Below, in pieces: positions 1-9,245 of a stretch of DNA of 64,000 nucleotides; position 1 is the first letter of the stretch, and the number at the start of each line of letters is the position of its first letter. The DNA lies in the NCBI GenBank assembly GCA_002748155.1, contig PDRO01000002.1:1-64000 (forward strand). The letters are read 5' to 3'. The notes beneath the pieces were generated by a model that was not told the origin of the DNA, did no database searches, and saw only the letters and a list, made by a program, of their open reading frames with translations. The translations under genes and the position numbers were made by a program. The DNA comes from Actinomycetales bacterium. Its GTDB lineage: Bacteria > Actinomycetota > Actinomycetes > Actinomycetales > Dermatophilaceae.

Positions 1-179
1 CACAGCACCAACGCCTCCTTGGTGCCGAAGTGCCGGAAGATCGTCGAGGGGGCGATACCGACCTCGGCCGCGACGTCCTCCACCGTGACGGCCTCGAATC
101 CGCGAGCACGAAAGAGCCGCATGGCCGCGCGTTGTGTCTCCCGCATCGCCGCCCGCCGATTCCGTTCGCGCAATCCCAT
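1..179 (-). CDS. TetR family transcriptional regulator, N-terminal part (truncated by window start)
   Basis: Reverse-strand translation MGLRERNRRAAMRETQRAAMRLFRARGFEAVTVEDVAAEVGIAPSTIFRHFGTKEALVL is a typical TetR HTH. Confidence 0.85.
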   Translation of the reverse strand, partial: MGLRERNRRAAMRETQRAAMRLFRARGFEAVTVEDVAAEVGIAPSTIFRHFGTKEALVL

Positions 180-243
180 GCCCACATGATAGCCCATGGC
201 TCAATGCGAGTGACTTGCCTTTTAGGAGCTGCTGGCATAAGTT

Positions 244-1437
244 GTGACCATGAGTGACCCCGCTCCCGACGCCCGCGGAGCCGCAGAGCCCATCGGGCAG
301 TCCCAGAGACATCGACTCGTCGACGCCCTCCGGGGCTGTGCCTTGCTGGGCATCTCCCTGGTCAACGTCGAGTTCATCGTGCAACACGCCGACATCGGGT
401 GGGGCGCGGCGGACACAACCGTCGACCTGGCGATCCGGTGGGCGGTGATCGCGCTCGGGCAGCTGAAGATCTATCCGGTCTTCGCGTTGCTCTTCGGCTA
501 CGGACTGGCTGTCCAGCTGGACCGTGCCGCCGAGCGCGGCAGCCGTCTCGGGCGCCGGTACGCCCGCCGGATGCTGGGTCTGGTCATCCTCGGTCTCGGG
601 CACGCGCTGCTCTTCTTCCCCGGCGACATATTGGTCCTCTACGCCGTGGTGGGTGCGGCGGCATACCCGCTCCGGCGGCTCAGCTCGCGGACGCTGTTGC
701 GCGTGGCCGCAACGGTGTATGCCGTCGCTGCGGCGCTCTGGCTCACCGCCGCGCTGGTGCTGATGCCGGTCTCGGAGGAACTGACCGTTCCGCTGCCGCC
801 CGAGGAGATCACCACCCTCGCGACGGGGTCGTTCGGCGATGTCGTCGGCGTCCACTCGGCCAACTGGGCCGAGACGTTCGGCTTCTTGGCCGTCCTGCAG
901 GGGCCTGCGGCGTTCGCCTTCTTCCTCGCCGGCGTAGCCCTAGGACGGACCACCATGCTGAGCGATCCGTCGTCCTCCCGCCCACTCGCCACGCGCGTGC
1001 TCGCCACTATCGGACTACCCGCGCTCGTCGTGTCGATGGCTGCCGCCGCCCTGGTGCTCTTCGGTGGGTCCGCGAGTCTCCTGGGGGCGGCGATCGGCTT
1101 CGCGGTAGCGCCGGCGATGGCGCTGACCTACCTGGCCGCACTGAGCCTGCTGCTCGCGCCCGGCACCGGCAGGTTCGGGCAACTCCTGCAGGCCGGGGGG
1201 CGGATGTCTCTGAGTGTCTACCTGGCGCAGTCCGTCGTCCTCAGCACACTCTCCTACGGCTACGGCGCCGGCTGGTTCGGCGTCATCGGCCCGGGTGCGG
1301 GAGTCGCCCTGGCGACCGTGGTGTGGCTCGGCCTGCTGCTGTTCTCGGCGGGCTGGCTGAGGTTCTTCCGCTTCGGGCCCGCAGAATGGTTGCTGCGATC
1401 GCTGAGCTATGCCCGGTGGCAGCGGCTGCGCGCATGA
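244..1437 (+). CDS. DUF418 (YeiB-like) membrane protein
   Basis: 397 aa multi-TM ORF; RLVDALRGCALLGISLVNV... N-terminus typical of DUF418/YeiB proteins. Confidence 0.8.
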   Translation: MTMSDPAPDARGAAEPIGQSQRHRLVDALRGCALLGISLVNVEFIVQHADIGWGAADTTVDLAIRWAVIALGQLKIYPVFALLFGYGLAVQLDRAAERGSRLGRRYARRMLGLVILGLGHALLFFPGDILVLYAVVGAAAYPLRRLSSRTLLRVAATVYAVAAALWLTAALVLMPVSEELTVPLPPEEITTLATGSFGDVVGVHSANWAETFGFLAVLQGPAAFAFFLAGVALGRTTMLSDPSSSRPLATRVLATIGLPALVVSMAAAALVLFGGSASLLGAAIGFAVAPAMALTYLAALSLLLAPGTGRFGQLLQAGGRMSLSVYLAQSVVLSTLSYGYGAGWFGVIGPGAGVALATVVWLGLLLFSAGWLRFFRFGPAEWLLRSLSYARWQRLRA

Positions 1438-1500
1438 ATCGGCATCGCCGTGATGTGGAGAACGATCCTGCGACCCGGTTTCAGGGCCTATGGTGAATCG

Positions 1501-1788
1501 ATGCCCCGACAACCAGCTGCTGCCGGTGGGTCGTCTCGGTCACGCCGGCCTGGCGACCCGGGGCTGGCGCGTCTCGGCGAGCTGAGCCGGGCGACGGAGT
1601 CGCTCGTGCTCTCGCTCGACCCGGTTGTCGGGGACGCCCGGACGCAACAGCTGACCGATCAGCTGGTCGAGGCAGCTGCCGCAGCCCTGCACGCAGTGGC
1701 CGAGTGCGCCACCCCCGGCGGTCCACCCGGGTGGTCGGATCACGATCGCCCCCGGATCGCGCACCGGCACAGCTCGGCCCGGTGGTGA
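1501..1788 (+). CDS. hypothetical protein
   Basis: ORF from ATG 1501; stop overlaps GTG start of the next ORF (GTGA). Confidence 0.4.
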   Translation: MPRQPAAAGGSSRSRRPGDPGLARLGELSRATESLVLSLDPVVGDARTQQLTDQLVEAAAAALHAVAECATPGGPPGWSDHDRPRIAHRHSSARW

Positions 1789-2333
1789 CCGTGCCCCGCG
1801 GAGCCGATCCCGCGTCCTGTTCTCGTGCCGGTGGGGTGTTGCGCACGTCGGCCGCCGAGCTCGCCGGTCTCGCCCACGAGTTGTCCGGCTCTTGGCGCGA
1901 TCAGCGGCACCGACGGCCCGACCAGGCGGATGCACCCGCACGCCCGGCATACCACCAGGATCCGATGGCCCCGTCGGCGGACCTACCCGCCCTGACCGCC
2001 GAGCTGGCCGCTGAATTGGACCGGGCCGGGTCAGCGCTTCAGGTCCATGCCCAGGAACTGGCCGAGAACGCCGCCGCACTCGATCGGATCGCCGCCCGCG
2101 CCGAGTCGGCGGGCCTGGTGCTGCGCGGCTGGGAGATTCTCGAGCCGTACGGACTGACCGGCGCTGACGATGCCCGCCAACGGCGCCTGGCGCTACCTGA
2201 TCTCCAACGTCAGGCCGACCGGGTCGCTCAACGACTGGGTCGATCCAGGAGTCACCTGCAGCGCGTGCTCAACGAGGTGACACCCCGACTCACCGAGCTG
2301 ACCGATGCGGTTCGCGCCCAGACGGACGGATAG
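1785..2333 (+). CDS. hypothetical helical protein
   Basis: ORF in the 1704..2333 frame; GTG start at 1785 overlaps the upstream stop; Ala/Leu/Glu-rich helical sequence. Confidence 0.45.
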   Translation: MTVPRGADPASCSRAGGVLRTSAAELAGLAHELSGSWRDQRHRRPDQADAPARPAYHQDPMAPSADLPALTAELAAELDRAGSALQVHAQELAENAAALDRIAARAESAGLVLRGWEILEPYGLTGADDARQRRLALPDLQRQADRVAQRLGRSRSHLQRVLNEVTPRLTELTDAVRAQTDG

Positions 2334-2342
2334 GTTGTCCGA

Positions 2343-2843
2343 ATGCAGATCAGCGAGTCGTTCGTCTATCCCGCCCCGGTGGAACTGGTCTTCGAGATGA
2401 TGACTGACGAGGACTTCCAGAGCCAAGTGTGCGTGGCGACCTTCGCGATATCGCACTCCGTCGAGATCACCTTCGATGGGCCGGACCGGGCAGCCGTCCA
2501 CACCAGTCGGGAGATGCCGACCAAGGGCTTCCCCGACTACGCCAAACGGATCGTTGGCATGTCGATCACGGCGAACCAGACGATCGTCTACGACGATCCG
2601 GACGAAGAAGGTGTCCGCTTCGGCAACATGCGGATCTCGATGGGCCATGCCCCGGTCGGGCTGATCGGCAGCATCGTGCTCACCCCGACCGCGGAGGACC
2701 ACACCAAGGTCGAGGTGTTGGGCGAGCTGACCTCGTCAATCCCGCTGATCGGCAACAAGATCGTCGAGGCGGCGGCGCCGCTCGTGACCGCCGGCATCCA
2801 CAAGGAACGCGAAACCGGGCTGGCTTGGCTCACCAGAGTCTGA
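2343..2843 (+). CDS. DUF2505 domain-containing protein
   Basis: 166 aa MQISESFVYPAPVELVFEMMTDEDFQSQVC..., START-like DUF2505 pattern. Confidence 0.75.
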   Translation: MQISESFVYPAPVELVFEMMTDEDFQSQVCVATFAISHSVEITFDGPDRAAVHTSREMPTKGFPDYAKRIVGMSITANQTIVYDDPDEEGVRFGNMRISMGHAPVGLIGSIVLTPTAEDHTKVEVLGELTSSIPLIGNKIVEAAAPLVTAGIHKERETGLAWLTRV

Positions 2844-2991
2844 CCGGGACGGTCTTGGGCAGGATCGTAGCCCGGCCGGTGACCACCTCCGGGATAGGGC
2901 GACCGCCATCCGCTGTGCCGGTTCGAGGACACGAGAGTTGTCTGCGGGCCGGTCCTCGCGGGAAGCGCACCCGACGTGACAGGCTGGCGCT

Positions 2992-4023
2992 GTGAACAGC
3001 GCAGACGCAGTCGGCCGGACTCCAACCCAAGAGCAGGTGGCCGTCTTCGGCACGGGCAGCTGGGGCACCGCCTTCACCTCGGTGCTGGCCGCTGCCGGGT
3101 GCCGGGTGCGCATGTGGGGCAAGTTCGCCGACGAGGTGGAGGACATTCAGCGCCACCACGCCAGCGTGCGCTATCTGCCAGACCTGTTGCTGCCGGTCTC
3201 CGTGACGGCGACCACCGATCCGGCCGAGGCGCTCGACGGCTCGGGCATCGCCGTGCTCGCCGTCCCGGCCCAGACGCTGCGGGCCAACCTCGCCGAATGG
3301 GGCCCGCTGTTGCCGCCCGACATCGTCATGGTGTCGCTCATGAAAGGCCTGGAGAAGGGCACCCAGAAGCGCATGACCGAGGTCGTCATGGAATGCCTCG
3401 GGTTGCCCGCTGAGCAGGTAGTCGCCGTGTCCGGTCCCAACATCGCGCGCGAGATCGCCGCCAAGGAGCCAGCTGCCACCACAGTGGCCGGCGCCTCGCT
3501 GCAGACCGCGCAGCGGGTCGCCGATGCGTGTGCCACCTCGTTCTTCCGCCCCTACGTCCACGAGGATGTAGTCGGCGCGGAGCTCGGCGGCTCGGTCAAG
3601 AACGTCATCGCGTTGGCATCCGGTATGACCGAGGGTCTGGGCCTGGGGCACTCGGTGCAGGCCGCCGTGATCACCCACGGGCTCACCGAGATGACCGAGC
3701 TGGGATTGGCCCTGGGAGCGCACCCGGCGACCTTTGCCGGGTTGGCCGGCGTCGGTGACCTGATCGTCACCTGCCTGTCGCGGCATTCCCGCAACTCCAC
3801 CTTCGGGCGCAATCTCGGCTCGGGGATGTCCGTCGACGAGGTCATCGCCGTGACCAAACAGACGGCTGAGGGAGTGGCCTCGTGCGGCGCGATCCTGGAG
3901 CTGGCGACCCAACACGGTGTGCGGATGCCGATCATCGACAACGTCACCGCCGTCGTCCGCGACGGACGGACCGCCGAAGAGTTCGGACAACACATCATGC
4001 GGCTATTGCAAGAGCCCGGGTAG
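2992..4023 (+). CDS. gpsA: NAD(P)H-dependent glycerol-3-phosphate dehydrogenase
   Basis: VAVFGTGSWGTAFTSVLAAAG, LMKGLEKGT, VSGPNIAREIA, GSVKNVIALASGMTEGLGLG motifs. Confidence 0.95.
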   Translation: MNSADAVGRTPTQEQVAVFGTGSWGTAFTSVLAAAGCRVRMWGKFADEVEDIQRHHASVRYLPDLLLPVSVTATTDPAEALDGSGIAVLAVPAQTLRANLAEWGPLLPPDIVMVSLMKGLEKGTQKRMTEVVMECLGLPAEQVVAVSGPNIAREIAAKEPAATTVAGASLQTAQRVADACATSFFRPYVHEDVVGAELGGSVKNVIALASGMTEGLGLGHSVQAAVITHGLTEMTELGLALGAHPATFAGLAGVGDLIVTCLSRHSRNSTFGRNLGSGMSVDEVIAVTKQTAEGVASCGAILELATQHGVRMPIIDNVTAVVRDGRTAEEFGQHIMRLLQEPG

Positions 4024-4037
4024 TCACCGCCTCCGGC

Positions 4038-4832
4038 ATGCCACCATCAGCCGCCGACCACTGCTATTTCGGCTCGCCGCCGCTGGCCCTGGCCCACCGG
4101 GGTGGTGCGCGGTATGCCCCCAATGTCGGCATCGAGAACACGCTGCGGGCCTTCGAGAACGCTGTCGCATTAGGTTTTCGGTATCTGGAGACCGATGTGC
4201 ACACCACCTCCGACGAAGTGGTGGTGGCCTTCCACGACACCCACCTCGACCGCGTCACCGACCGCACCGGGCCGATCGCAGCCCTGCCGTGGCGACAGGT
4301 CCGGCTCGCCCGGGTCGGCGCGCGCGAACCGATCCCCCGGCTCGATGGGCTCCTTGAAGCCTTCCCGGACGCGCGGGTCAACATCGACATCAAGTCCCCG
4401 GGCGCCGTCGGCCCGTTGTGGCGCGTGATCGAGCGGCACGCGGCATACGACCGGGTGTGTGTCGGCTCCTTCTCCGACCGCTCTTTGGCTCGGTTCCGGC
4501 GGCTCGCCGGGCCCCGGGTGGCCACCGCAGCCGGTCGGCTGGGCACGGCCGCGTTGCGGCTGCTGCCGGCACAACTCTCGCGCTGGATCGCCTCCCCCGC
4601 CCAGGTGTTACAGATCCCGCTCGCTCATGATGTGGCTGGACGGAGCCTGCCCTTGGTCACCACGAGTCTGCTATGCACCGCACACCGGTTGGGCAAGCAG
4701 GTGCACGTGTGGACCATCGACGACCCGGCCCTCATGCACACCCTGCTCGACCTCGGGGTCGACGGCCTGGTCAGCGACCGGATCGAGCTGCTGCGTGACG
4801 TGCTGATCGAGCGGGGAGTCTGGGATGGTTGA
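4038..4832 (+). CDS. glycerophosphodiester phosphodiesterase
   Basis: LAHRGGARYAPNVGIENTLRAFENAVALGFRYLETDVHTTSDEVVVAFHDTHLDR GDPD motifs. Confidence 0.9.
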   Translation: MPPSAADHCYFGSPPLALAHRGGARYAPNVGIENTLRAFENAVALGFRYLETDVHTTSDEVVVAFHDTHLDRVTDRTGPIAALPWRQVRLARVGAREPIPRLDGLLEAFPDARVNIDIKSPGAVGPLWRVIERHAAYDRVCVGSFSDRSLARFRRLAGPRVATAAGRLGTAALRLLPAQLSRWIASPAQVLQIPLAHDVAGRSLPLVTTSLLCTAHRLGKQVHVWTIDDPALMHTLLDLGVDGLVSDRIELLRDVLIERGVWDG

Positions 4833-6393
4833 GGGTCACCGTGTCAGTCCGCCAAGGTCTCGACCGGCTGCTCAACATAGCCGGGCCCGGACGCCGAGGG
4901 AAGGAGAGCCTGTGTCGGCCACCCCAGGGCCACGGGCTGACCCGGTGCACCCGACCTCGCCGATGGCCGGGCAGTATCGAGTCGTCACCATCGCTCTTGT
5001 CACCCTGACGACGATGGTCGCCTTCGAGACGATGGCGGTGACCACGGCGATGCCGTCGGCGGCGGCCGAGCTGGGCGCGGTGGGGTCCTATGGCCTGGCG
5101 TTCTCGTCGATGATGACCGCGATGCTGCTGGGTAACGTGCTGGCCGGCAGCTGGGCCGACCGATACGGCCCGCTTCGAGGCATGTATGCCGGACAGTCGG
5201 CTTTCGCTCTCGGCATCGTGGTGTGTGCGGTGGCGCCGAGCTGGGGGCTGCTGCTGGCCGGCCGAGTGATCGCCGGGCTCGGGGCCGGGTTGCTCATCGT
5301 CACCGAATTCGTCGCCGTCGGTCGGGTCTATCCGGCGGCGCTACGCCCCAAAGTGTTCACGTGGATCTCGGCGGCCTGGGTGCTGCCCTCGGTCCTCGGC
5401 GCCCCAGCGGCGGGCTTCATCGCCGAGGCGTTCACCTGGCGTTGGGTCTTCGGTGTGATCCTGGCCCCGGCTGTCCTGACGGCGCTGCTGATCACCGCGC
5501 GGCGCCGGGCACTCGACACCGGCCCGGGCTCGCCGGTCGAGCCAGAGAGTGGTCTTGAGGCAGAGGGGCCAGCGCTCGATGCCGCCGGGTCGGCGCCACC
5601 CCGGCCCGACGCTCGCCCCGCAGCCGTGCCTCTCGGTGCCGGGGTCGCCGTGTCCGCTGGGCTCGTGCAGCTGGCGATCAACGAGCAGAGCAACGGCGGC
5701 CCGTGGGTCGCGTGGACCGTGGCCGCCGCAACGATCGGGCTCTTCGGCATCGCCCTGTTCGCACCACGGCTGGTCCCGCCGGGCACGGTGCGCGCCGCTC
5801 GCGGGCTGCCGGCTGTCATCCTGTCGCGTGGCCTGTTCAATGCCTCGTTCATGGCGTCGGTGACCTTCCTGCCGTTGCTGCTGGTGCAGGTTTACGGATT
5901 GTCCTTGCCTGCCGCCGGGTTGGTCGTGGCCACCGGCGCGATCGGGTGGGCCAGCGGATCGTGGCTACAGGGCCGAGTGCCGATAACCACCACGGCTGGC
6001 CGAGCCCGTCTCGTGTGGCTCGGAGCCAGTGCGCTCGCGCTGGCCACCCTCGGTCTCGCGCACGCGGCTTCGATAGATGCCATCGTGCCGGTGTATGCGG
6101 TGTGGGTCGCCCTGTGTGGCCTGGGCATGGGCACCGGTTCCACGACCCTGTCGGTGCTGGTGCTCGAGCTGGCACCCGAGCAGGAGCACGGGCAGGCGTC
6201 GGCCGCGCTGCAACTGAGCGATGTGCTCGGATCGGTGTTGGGGATCGCCGGCGCCACTGCGGTCTTCGGGGCCGGCTATCAGCCGGGTGACCCCGGGGTC
6301 TTCGTCGTCATCTCGGCCGGCCTCGCTGCCGTGGCCGCCCTAGCCGTCGTCACCGGTCGGCGGTGTGCGCTGGCCCCCGCGCCAGCACGGTAG
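4825..6393 (+). CDS. MFS transporter (start may be the internal GTG near 4912)
   Basis: Multi-TM; DRYGPLRGMYAGQSAFALG and typical 14-TM DHA-like pattern. Confidence 0.85.
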   Translation: MVEGHRVSPPRSRPAAQHSRARTPREGEPVSATPGPRADPVHPTSPMAGQYRVVTIALVTLTTMVAFETMAVTTAMPSAAAELGAVGSYGLAFSSMMTAMLLGNVLAGSWADRYGPLRGMYAGQSAFALGIVVCAVAPSWGLLLAGRVIAGLGAGLLIVTEFVAVGRVYPAALRPKVFTWISAAWVLPSVLGAPAAGFIAEAFTWRWVFGVILAPAVLTALLITARRRALDTGPGSPVEPESGLEAEGPALDAAGSAPPRPDARPAAVPLGAGVAVSAGLVQLAINEQSNGGPWVAWTVAAATIGLFGIALFAPRLVPPGTVRAARGLPAVILSRGLFNASFMASVTFLPLLLVQVYGLSLPAAGLVVATGAIGWASGSWLQGRVPITTTAGRARLVWLGASALALATLGLAHAASIDAIVPVYAVWVALCGLGMGTGSTTLSVLVLELAPEQEHGQASAALQLSDVLGSVLGIAGATAVFGAGYQPGDPGVFVVISAGLAAVAALAVVTGRRCALAPAPAR

Positions 6394-6536
6394 CCATCCT
6401 GCGCATAACTGCACAGCCATGCGGCGAGTCAACCGCCGGACCCGTCGAGTTGCGGGAAAAGTGACCACTCGCACGCGATTTCTCGGCCGACAGGTCGCGA
6501 GAGCTGCCTCCGACCGTTCGTCAGCTGGGCGAGTCG

Positions 6537-7490
6537 TCAGCTGGGCGAGGCCTCAGTCTCCTGGGTCGCCCGCCAGGTCGCCGGCGGCAGCCCGTGCATC
6601 TCCCGGAAGACGCGCGTGAACTGTTGCGCAGAGCCGAAGCCGACCCGTGCCCCGACCCACGCCACCGGGGTGTTCCGGGGCAGGATCGACAGGAGGTCTC
6701 GGGCCCGGTCGAGGCGTCGTTGGCGGATCGTGCCGGCGACCGACTGACCGGCGGCGTCGAACGCGCGATACAACTGGCGTAGCGAGACATGGCAGGCGGC
6801 CGCGACCCGAGCCGGAGTCAGCGATGGGTCCGTCAGGTTGAACTCGATGAACGCCTGGGCTTGCTGGTGCGTCTCGTCGTGAGGCGCGTCGTCGTGGGAA
6901 CCGAAAGCGTCCCGCAGCAACGCCGTCGCGATGTTCAGTGCCCCGTTGGAGAGCGCTACATCGGTCAAGCCAGATTGAGCCGAAACCGTCGCGACACACG
7001 ACAAGTAGGACAAGGCCGCTTGAGAGACATCGGTGTCTGGCGCTAGGACACGAGCGGTCACAGTGCGGGCATTCGTGCAGACCGATTGGACGAGTTCGCG
7101 CGGCAGCGAGAACACCGCGAGCGAGAACGGGGCGCGGAAGACCATCGTGTAGGGCCGGGCCGGATCGAACAGAGCGGCCTGCCCCGGCTCGAGGCGGCAG
7201 TCACGACCGTCCTGTCGAAGAGTCCCGGGACCGCCGACTTGGAGGCCGAGGGACACCGTTGATGTCGGGCTTGCAGCGGCCTGCTCTCGGGTGCGGCGGA
7301 CCGTATGAGGTTGAGCCTGGACCGTCGACAGCTCAAGAGCGCCACAGAGGTCTCGGCTCACCGACGCCTGGTAGCCCGAGGTGCCGTCTATCGTGACCGA
7401 CAGGGGCCAGAAGACCGTGCGCACGACCTCGTGCCAATACTCGAGTCGCTCGCGTTCACCGACCGAGTCGGTGCTGAGCACCTCTCGCAT
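6537..7490 (-). CDS. AraC family transcriptional regulator
   Basis: C-terminal HTH SLTPARVAAACHVSLRQLYRAFDAAGQSVAGTIRQRRLDRARDLL...VGFGSAQQFTRVFREMHGLPPATWR. Confidence 0.9.
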   Translation of the reverse strand: MREVLSTDSVGERERLEYWHEVVRTVFWPLSVTIDGTSGYQASVSRDLCGALELSTVQAQPHTVRRTREQAAASPTSTVSLGLQVGGPGTLRQDGRDCRLEPGQAALFDPARPYTMVFRAPFSLAVFSLPRELVQSVCTNARTVTARVLAPDTDVSQAALSYLSCVATVSAQSGLTDVALSNGALNIATALLRDAFGSHDDAPHDETHQQAQAFIEFNLTDPSLTPARVAAACHVSLRQLYRAFDAAGQSVAGTIRQRRLDRARDLLSILPRNTPVAWVGARVGFGSAQQFTRVFREMHGLPPATWRATQETEASPS

Positions 7491-7850
7491 CGGTCACCTC
7501 CCCGATGTCTTGCTCCAAGTAGGTGACCCGGACTGCACGTCCCGCAGCCCCGGCACCTGGATTGCCGAGTCGTCGTCTCGAGCGGGGTGTCGGGTGTCCA
7601 CACCCCGCGTGGGTGAGTTCGTGTAGCCCATGATGCGGCATCGATGGTTGTCATGGTTGCGGAAGCGTCGACCTATTCTCGGGAAGGCCACAACGATCTG
7701 CTTCCCGAGGATGCGCCTGCGATGGCGCGGCCGGTCAAGACAGTCGGCACAGATCGTCAACCCGGCACCGCCGGACGTCTCTACAGTGCCGACCACGGAT
7801 TCGCGAATCGCATGTTCCACCGCCGCTTTTCTGGATCGGGAGGACCCGCA

Positions 7851-9245
7851 ATGCTCGACGAAGCCAGTCTCGCTCAGCTCAACTATCCGACCGCACCCCT
7901 GATGAAGACCGAGGTGCCCGGCCCCCGAACCCAGGAGTGGTTGGCTCGTGCCTTCGAGGTCGAGTCGATGGCCCGTGGCGCCGGTCGATTCCCCATCGTC
8001 TTCGCCGGAGGCCGAGGCTCCACCGTCCAGGACGTCGACGGCAACATCCTCATCGACATGGCCGCCGGCGTCGCAGTCAGCTCGGTCGGGCGAGTCCACC
8101 CACGGGTGGTCGAAGCGATGAAATCCCAGATCGACGAACTCATGCACGCCGCCGACCTGTCCAGCGTGCGGCGTACCGAATTGGCCGAACGGGTCGCCGC
8201 CGTCATGCCGCCCGGGCTGCGCGACAACTGCATCACCTATTTCGCCCAGTCGGGCAGTAGCGCGATCGAGACAGCGCTGAAGTTCATCAAGACCATCACC
8301 GGGCGCAGCCAGATCATCGCGTTCCACGGCGCCTACCACGGCGTTCACACTTGGGCGGGGTCGATGACGACTGGGGATCGCTACCACCAAGGCAACGTCC
8401 ACGTACCGGATGTCATCCACGTGCCTTACCCATACGGCTACCGCTGTCCGTTCGGCAGCACCAGTCAGGCCGAGTCCGAGGAGCGCTGCGCCGACTACCT
8501 CGACTACGTGATGAACACCCCCTACACCGGAGCGGACGACGTCGCCGCCGTGTTCCTTGAGCCCATCCAGGGTGAGGGTGGCTACATCGCCCCGTCACCG
8601 AGGTTTTTCGAGCGCGTCAAACAAATCTGCGAGAAGCACGGCGCCCTGTACGTCTCGGACGAAGTCCAGGCCGGTGCGGGTCGTGGCGGCGGCACCTTGT
8701 GGGTCATCGAGCAGTCGAGTGTCGAGCCCGATGCCCTCATCTGGGGCAAGGGCATGGGCGGTGACGTGCCGATGGCCGGCTGCACGTTCCGCAAAGACCT
8801 CGCCGCCAAGGTCGGTGACGGCACCCACCCCAATACCTTCGCCGCCAACGGCGTGAACGCGGTCGTGACGATGACCAATCTGGACATCCTCACCGAAGAC
8901 AAAGGCGCCTTGCTCGACCGGGTGACGCAAGTCGGGCAGGAAACCATCGACTACCTGCGTGCCCAGGCAGAGCAAACCCGGCTCATCGGGGATGTCCGTG
9001 GTCGCGGACTCATGATCGGCATCGAGCTGGTCGCCGACAAAGCAACGAAAGAACCACTGGATGAGGAGACTGTCGGTGCTCTCGTCGGATCACTACTCCA
9101 GAAGGGCATCATCCTCGTCCCGTGCGGTCGCTATGGCACGGTGCTGCGGCTCATGCCGCCGCTGACGATCACGCGCGAGCTGCTACGGACCGGTTGCGAC
9201 GCTCTCCTGGAGAGCGTGCGTGAGATCGAGAAGGGCCGCCCGTGA
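7851..9245 (+). CDS. class III (GABA/aspartate-family) aminotransferase
   Basis: GAGGxxRGxG and EPIQGEGGYIAPSPRFF, SDEVQAGAGRGG, GKGMGGDVPMAG PLP motifs; RBS GGGAGG before ATG 7851. Confidence 0.85.
   Translation: MLDEASLAQLNYPTAPLMKTEVPGPRTQEWLARAFEVESMARGAGRFPIVFAGGRGSTVQDVDGNILIDMAAGVAVSSVGRVHPRVVEAMKSQIDELMHAADLSSVRRTELAERVAAVMPPGLRDNCITYFAQSGSSAIETALKFIKTITGRSQIIAFHGAYHGVHTWAGSMTTGDRYHQGNVHVPDVIHVPYPYGYRCPFGSTSQAESEERCADYLDYVMNTPYTGADDVAAVFLEPIQGEGGYIAPSPRFFERVKQICEKHGALYVSDEVQAGAGRGGGTLWVIEQSSVEPDALIWGKGMGGDVPMAGCTFRKDLAAKVGDGTHPNTFAANGVNAVVTMTNLDILTEDKGALLDRVTQVGQETIDYLRAQAEQTRLIGDVRGRGLMIGIELVADKATKEPLDEETVGALVGSLLQKGIILVPCGRYGTVLRLMPPLTITRELLRTGCDALLESVREIEKGRP

Noticed and set aside
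2830-3993. 387-aa minus-strand ORF
   Set aside because: Antisense to gpsA, which has clear motifs; composition typical of a high-GC shadow ORF.
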